Source: an uncultured bacterium (GTDB lineage: Bacteria; Bacillota; Clostridia; Lachnospirales; Lachnospiraceae). Taken from it: a stretch of 9,679 nt of DNA. This document shows positions 6,916 through 9,679 of the stretch, piece after piece. Where the stretch lies: NCBI GenBank assembly GCA_947086625.1, contig CAMTZV010000017.1, positions 1 to 9,679 on the forward strand, written 5' to 3'. Below the pieces are notes generated by a model. The model saw nothing but the letters and a program-made list of their open reading frames with translations. It was not told the DNA's origin and did not search any database. The first letter of the stretch is position 1; every line of letters begins with the position of its first letter. A program made the translations under genes and the position numbers.

Positions 6916-6921
6916 CCTCCT
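6916..6921 (-). promoter_or_regulatory. Ribosome binding site of dctP, sets the start
   Basis: AGGAGG on the minus strand, 7 bases before ATG 6908. It places the start at the signal peptide, not at the upstream ATG (6995) that lies inside a hairpin. Confidence 0.85.
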
Positions 6922-6967
6922 ATTAATAAGGTTGCGCCCGTTCGCCTCCGCTCTCGGGCATGTCGTC

Positions 6968-7005
6968 GGAAGGCATCCAAAAAAATGCTTCGCATTTTGC
7001 CTTCC
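6968..7005 (-). repeat. Nested hairpin between dctM and dctP
   Basis: In the transcript, outer arms GGAAGGCA and TGCCTTCC (8 bases, perfect) enclose an inner hairpin AAAATGC-GAA-GCATTTT (7-base stem, 3-base loop). Including the TTTT of the inner stem, seven Ts follow the GCA, so the inner hairpin alone resembles a weak intrinsic terminator. The structure starts 2 bases after the dctM stop. It could attenuate read-through into dctP, block 3' decay of the dctQM message or mark a processing point. The inner and outer stems share one A/T pair at each side, so they can nearly stack. Confidence 0.6.
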
Positions 7006-7007
7006 TC

Positions 7008-8297
7008 CTATAACAGCCCCAGCGAAATCGCGGGCACAAACGTAATCACAAGCAGCGCCGCCAGAAAGAATCCGATCATCGGCATCGCCTTTTTCGCGAT
7101 CGCCATGACGGGCACGTCGGTCAGCGAGCTTGCCACAAACAGATTAACACCGATCGGCGGCGTCACAAAGCCGATCGCCAGGTTCACGACCATAATCACG
7201 CCGAACTGCACCGGATCCATGCCAATCGCCTCCACGATCGGAAGCAGAATCGGCGTCAGGATCAAAATGGCGGGCGTCGTATCCATGACCATCCCCACGA
7301 TCAGCAGGAATGCGTTGATCACGAGCAGAATCACGACGGCGTTTGAAAAATGGCCCAGAATAAACGCGCTCACCGTCTGCGGAACCTGCATGAGCGTCAG
7401 CACGCGCGAAAACGCCGTGGAAGCGGCAAGGATAAACAAAATCGGCGAAAACGTCCTGATCGCCTCCACGAGGATCGCCTTGATATCCGAAAGGCGGATG
7501 CTCTTATAGATAAACAGGCTGACCGCCAGCGCGTAAAAAACGGATATGACCGCCGCCTCCGTCGGCGAGGCGACGCCGGAATAGATGCACCCCAGTATGA
7601 TGACCGGGCTTAAGATGGCGAAAAAGCTCTCCTTCAGGACGACGAGCAGCCCTTTCTCGTGCAGCTTCGACACCTCGTCATGTATTTTCTCCCTGTCCTC
7701 CCCGAAGCGCCTGCAATGGTAAATGGCATACAGCATCAAAAGCGCCCCGATCAAAAGGCCCGGCAGAATCCCCGCTAAAAACAAGTCGCTCACGGACGCC
7801 CCCGAGGCCATCCCGTACATGATAAAGGGGATGCTCGGCGGAATGATGACGCCAAGCCCGCCCGCAACCGCAACGACCGAGGTGACAAACACCTTGTCAT
7901 AGCCCAGTCCGATCAAAATCGGAATCGTCATGCTCCCGACCGCCGCCACCGTGGCTGGCGCGGAGCCGGAAATCGCCCCGTAAAACAGGCAGGTCACAAT
8001 GACCGCGCACGGCATTCCCGCCGTGAGCTTTCCGAAAAAGAACGCAAATACATCAAAAATGCGCCTGGAAATCCCGCCCTTTGCCATGAGGATGCCGGAG
8101 AGGACAAACATCGGCACCGCCAGCAGCGGAAAGCTGTCCAGCCCGCCGAACATCGCGCGGATCAGATATTTTGCGCCCACGGTAAACGACGGGTCAAAGG
8201 CCCCCGGCAGCACCGCGGCGATTCCGAGCATGATGGAAACCGGGATCGCAATCACAAGCCCGATCAGAAAGACGATAAAGATAACTGCAACCGGCAT
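7008..8297 (-). CDS. dctM: TRAP transporter large permease DctM
   Basis: Large integral-membrane subunit of a tripartite ATP-independent periplasmic (TRAP) transporter, which couples solute import to a sodium or proton gradient; it works with DctQ and the receptor DctP. The 429 residues are hydrophobic almost throughout, consistent with about 11-13 membrane segments, and match the usual DctM length (about 425). Family motifs are SFPLLAVPMFVLSG (55-68), GAISGSAPATVAAVGSMTIP (107-126), GGLGVIIPPSIPFIMYG (146-162), SPTEAAV (244-250), MDTTPAILILTPILLPI (338-354) and GFVTPPIGVNLFVAS (376-390). A cytoplasmic charged loop is seen near 195-215. The start ATG lies 2 bases after the dctQ stop, and its GGAGGAG ribosome site is inside the end of dctQ, so the two are probably translationally coupled. 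Substrate specificity is set mainly by DctP and is unknown. Confidence 0.96.
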   Translation of the reverse strand: MPVAVIFIVFLIGLVIAIPVSIMLGIAAVLPGAFDPSFTVGAKYLIRAMFGGLDSFPLLAVPMFVLSGILMAKGGISRRIFDVFAFFFGKLTAGMPCAVIVTCLFYGAISGSAPATVAAVGSMTIPILIGLGYDKVFVTSVVAVAGGLGVIIPPSIPFIMYGMASGASVSDLFLAGILPGLLIGALLMLYAIYHCRRFGEDREKIHDEVSKLHEKGLLVVLKESFFAILSPVIILGCIYSGVASPTEAAVISVFYALAVSLFIYKSIRLSDIKAILVEAIRTFSPILFILAASTAFSRVLTLMQVPQTVSAFILGHFSNAVVILLVINAFLLIVGMVMDTTPAILILTPILLPIVEAIGMDPVQFGVIMVVNLAIGFVTPPIGVNLFVASSLTDVPVMAIAKKAMPMIGFFLAALLVITFVPAISLGLL

Positions 8298-8299
8298 AG

Positions 8300-8863
8300 C
8301 TACTCCTCCGTGTCTAAACTGTCGCTGTTCGCTTCAATAAATGATTCCGGCGTATTGCGCTCCGGGTGGGCGGGATCAAACACGTTCTCGCCCCTGGCAA
8401 TCCGAAACTCAATCACCCACCGCTGTAAAATCCGAAACGACACAAGAACAAACGCCACAAGCGGCGCCGCCTGGATATAATACATCGGAATGCCGCAGGC
8501 GGGGCTGACCTGTCCGCTCTTTACGGCCGACATCATGTAGAGGAAGGCAAACGGAATCATGTAGAAGAAAAAAATCAGCTCAAAGGTGTGGTTCACAACC
8601 TTAAAGACGGCGCGTCCCCTCCGCGGAAACATCGCCACAAACTGCTCGATTTTGATGGACAGGCAGCGCTTGCTGCAATAGCTGACGCTAAGGAAGCCGC
8701 TCCATATAAAAAGATAGCGGGTCAGCTCCTCCGACCACGACAGCGACATGCCAAGCACATAGCGGGAAAGCACCTGCACCCCCATGATAAGCGTCATCAG
8801 AACGAGAAAGACGACGAGCAGAAACTCCTCCAAATTGGCATCCAGCCACCGAAACGCCTTCAT
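8300..8863 (-). CDS. dctQ: TRAP transporter small permease DctQ
   Basis: Small four-helix membrane subunit of the TRAP transporter, which supports DctM and docking of DctP. The 187-residue protein has membrane segments at about 11-33, 48-68, 91-113 and 125-146. The family signature QVLSRYVLGMSLSWSEELTR (30-49) is followed by LFIWSGFL and a basic SKRCLSIKIEQF segment. The acidic, hydrophilic tail (about 155-187) is somewhat long. ATG 8863 is chosen because a GGAGGG (8872-8877) lies 8 bases before it. An in-frame ATG at 8890 has no ribosome site and falls in a hairpin. It follows aroD by 79 bases in the same direction and leads directly into dctM. Confidence 0.92.
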   Translation of the reverse strand: MKAFRWLDANLEEFLLVVFLVLMTLIMGVQVLSRYVLGMSLSWSEELTRYLFIWSGFLSVSYCSKRCLSIKIEQFVAMFPRRGRAVFKVVNHTFELIFFFYMIPFAFLYMMSAVKSGQVSPACGIPMYYIQAAPLVAFVLVSFRILQRWVIEFRIARGENVFDPAHPERNTPESFIEANSDSLDTEE

Positions 8864-8885
8864 GAAATCCCCCCTCCGTTGGCAT

Positions 8886-8929
8886 GGCATCCCAGAGCCG
8901 TAAAATAGAGCACCCGGCTCTGAAATGCC
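8886..8929 (-). repeat. 15-bp hairpin between aroD and dctQ
   Basis: In the transcript, GGCATTTCAGAGCCG and CGGCTCTGGGATGCC pair over 15 positions, with two adjacent G-U wobbles and a 14-base loop. The inner eight pairs (CAGAGCCG with CGGCTCTG) are perfect in DNA too. It lies 13 bases past the aroD stop and about 8 bases before the dctQ ribosome site. No T-run follows, so it is not an intrinsic terminator. It could be an operator, a processing site separating aroD and dctQMP messages, or an mRNA-stability element. Confidence 0.7.
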
Positions 8930-8942
8930 GCAAAGTAGTATC

Positions 8943-9679
8943 CTATAACGCGTTATGAAGCAGATGTAATACCGTGTTCAGATCGTTCACGCCCATCTGG
9001 CCGGGTGCGGACGCCTTTTTCGCCGCGCCGAACGTCAGCGCGGAGCCGAACACCTCTCCGCAAAGACGGCTGATCACGCCGGTACCCGCCATCGACATCG
9101 TGATGATCGGACGATCGGCATACTCGGTGTACATTTCCTCCGTCGCCGCGAGCAGCGTGAGCACATCCCTCCTGCTCTGCGGCATCACCGCGATCTTGGG
9201 GATATCCGCGCCAAGCTCCTGCATCTTGCGCAGACGGCCTACAATGTCGTCCTTCTTTGGCGTCTTATCAAAATCGTGGTTGGAGGCGACAACCTTCACG
9301 CCCGCCGCATGCGCCTCTTTGATGATGCGGCTGACGATTTCATCTCCGGTAAACACCTCGACGTCGATCAGATCCGTATAGCCGGACTTTGCCGCCGCGA
9401 TGTTGAGTGCCGCGTAGCTTTCGGCGTCGATGGCCTTCTCCCCGCCCTCCTTTGAGGTGCGGAAGGTCATGAGAAGCGCGGTATCCCCCAATACCTCGCG
9501 CAGCTCCTTTAACACGCCGATCACCGCCTCCGTGTCAAATACGTTTTCAAACCAGTCGACTCTCCACTCGACCACATCGACGGGAATCGCGTCGAACGTC
9601 TTTGCCTCCGCGAGGATATCGTCCCTCGTCACGCCCACGATCGGCACACAGATTTTGGGAACCCCCTCGCCAATCAAAA
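8943..9679 (-). CDS. aroD: Type I 3-dehydroquinate dehydratase, N-terminus cut by window edge
   Basis: Converts 3-dehydroquinate to 3-dehydroshikimate by a Schiff-base mechanism, the third step of the shikimate pathway; cytosolic. In the 244 visible residues the class I active site is complete: E37 in VEWRVDW, H134 in ASNHDFDKTP, the Schiff-base lysine K161 in PKIAVMP, R204 in GTGVISRLCGE and Q227 in SAPGQ. The first visible TTG (9677) is in a favourable frame, but homologues carry about ten residues before the IGEGxPKICVP segment. The codon is therefore more likely an internal leucine, and the gene continues past the right edge. It leads the same-strand run aroD-dctQ-dctM-dctP. That neighbourhood suggests a role in using an imported quinate- or shikimate-type acid, although a plain biosynthetic role is equally compatible with the sequence. 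Confidence 0.95.
   Translation of the reverse strand, partial: LIGEGVPKICVPIVGVTRDDILAEAKTFDAIPVDVVEWRVDWFENVFDTEAVIGVLKELREVLGDTALLMTFRTSKEGGEKAIDAESYAALNIAAAKSGYTDLIDVEVFTGDEIVSRIIKEAHAAGVKVVASNHDFDKTPKKDDIVGRLRKMQELGADIPKIAVMPQSRRDVLTLLAATEEMYTEYADRPIITMSMAGTGVISRLCGEVFGSALTFGAAKKASAPGQMGVNDLNTVLHLLHNAL

Noticed and set aside
6909..6995. Extension of dctP to an upstream ATG at 6995
   Set aside because: The added residues are arginine-rich and would precede a normal lipoprotein signal; the ATG lies in a hairpin loop region, whereas AGGAGG fits ATG 6908.
8864..8890. Extension of dctQ to ATG 8890
   Set aside because: No ribosome site; the segment contains the real Shine-Dalgarno sequence and one arm of the hairpin.
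9675..9677. TTG as start of aroD
   Set aside because: Homologues continue for about ten residues upstream, and the frame is open to the window edge, so it is more likely an internal leucine codon.

Overview
The window looks like ordinary chromosome from an obligate or strict-living anaerobic Firmicute, most likely a GC-rich member of the Clostridia (Lachnospiraceae-like). This is inferred from strong AGGAGG-type ribosome binding sites on nearly every gene, an oxygen-sensitive radical-SAM NrdG, a Gram-positive-style lipoprotein DctP, a clostridial-looking aspartokinase and a membrane chemoreceptor implying motility. No genus can be assigned from the sequence alone.

Layout, left to right. Positions 1-1605 (minus strand) hold a methyl-accepting chemotaxis protein that runs off the left edge. 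An AT-rich spacer with a perfect 13-bp inverted repeat and a palindrome over a candidate promoter separates it from aspartokinase (1811-3130, minus) and nrdG (3209-3739, minus). A compact divergent promoter region (about 3740-3935) drives nrdG leftward and a DAHP synthase (3936-4964, plus) rightward. Next is a visibly more AT-rich ADP-ribosylglycohydrolase gene (5059-5934, plus), whose tail overlaps the tail of the following minus-strand operon by 22 bp. That operon, read right to left, is aroD (type I 3-dehydroquinate dehydratase, entering from the right edge), dctQ, dctM and dctP, a complete TRAP transporter. Two long inverted repeats lie in its spacers, one before dctQ and one before dctP.

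Functions. Two genes belong to the shikimate route (DAHP synthase, the first step, and 3-dehydroquinate dehydratase, the third), and aspartokinase opens the lysine/threonine/methionine branch. AroD next to a TRAP importer for small carboxylates suggests that the operon may import and use a shikimate-pathway carboxylate such as quinate, shikimate or dehydroshikimate; this is an inference from context. NrdG activates the anaerobic ribonucleotide reductase, whose gene nrdD is not in the window. The ADP-ribosylglycohydrolase has no partner transferase here and may be a recent arrival.

I see no CRISPR array, insertion sequence, tRNA, rRNA, riboswitch or clearly novel multi-gene system. The items most worth checking are the aroD-TRAP linkage, the foreign-looking ADP-ribosylglycohydrolase, and four inverted repeats in regulatory positions.
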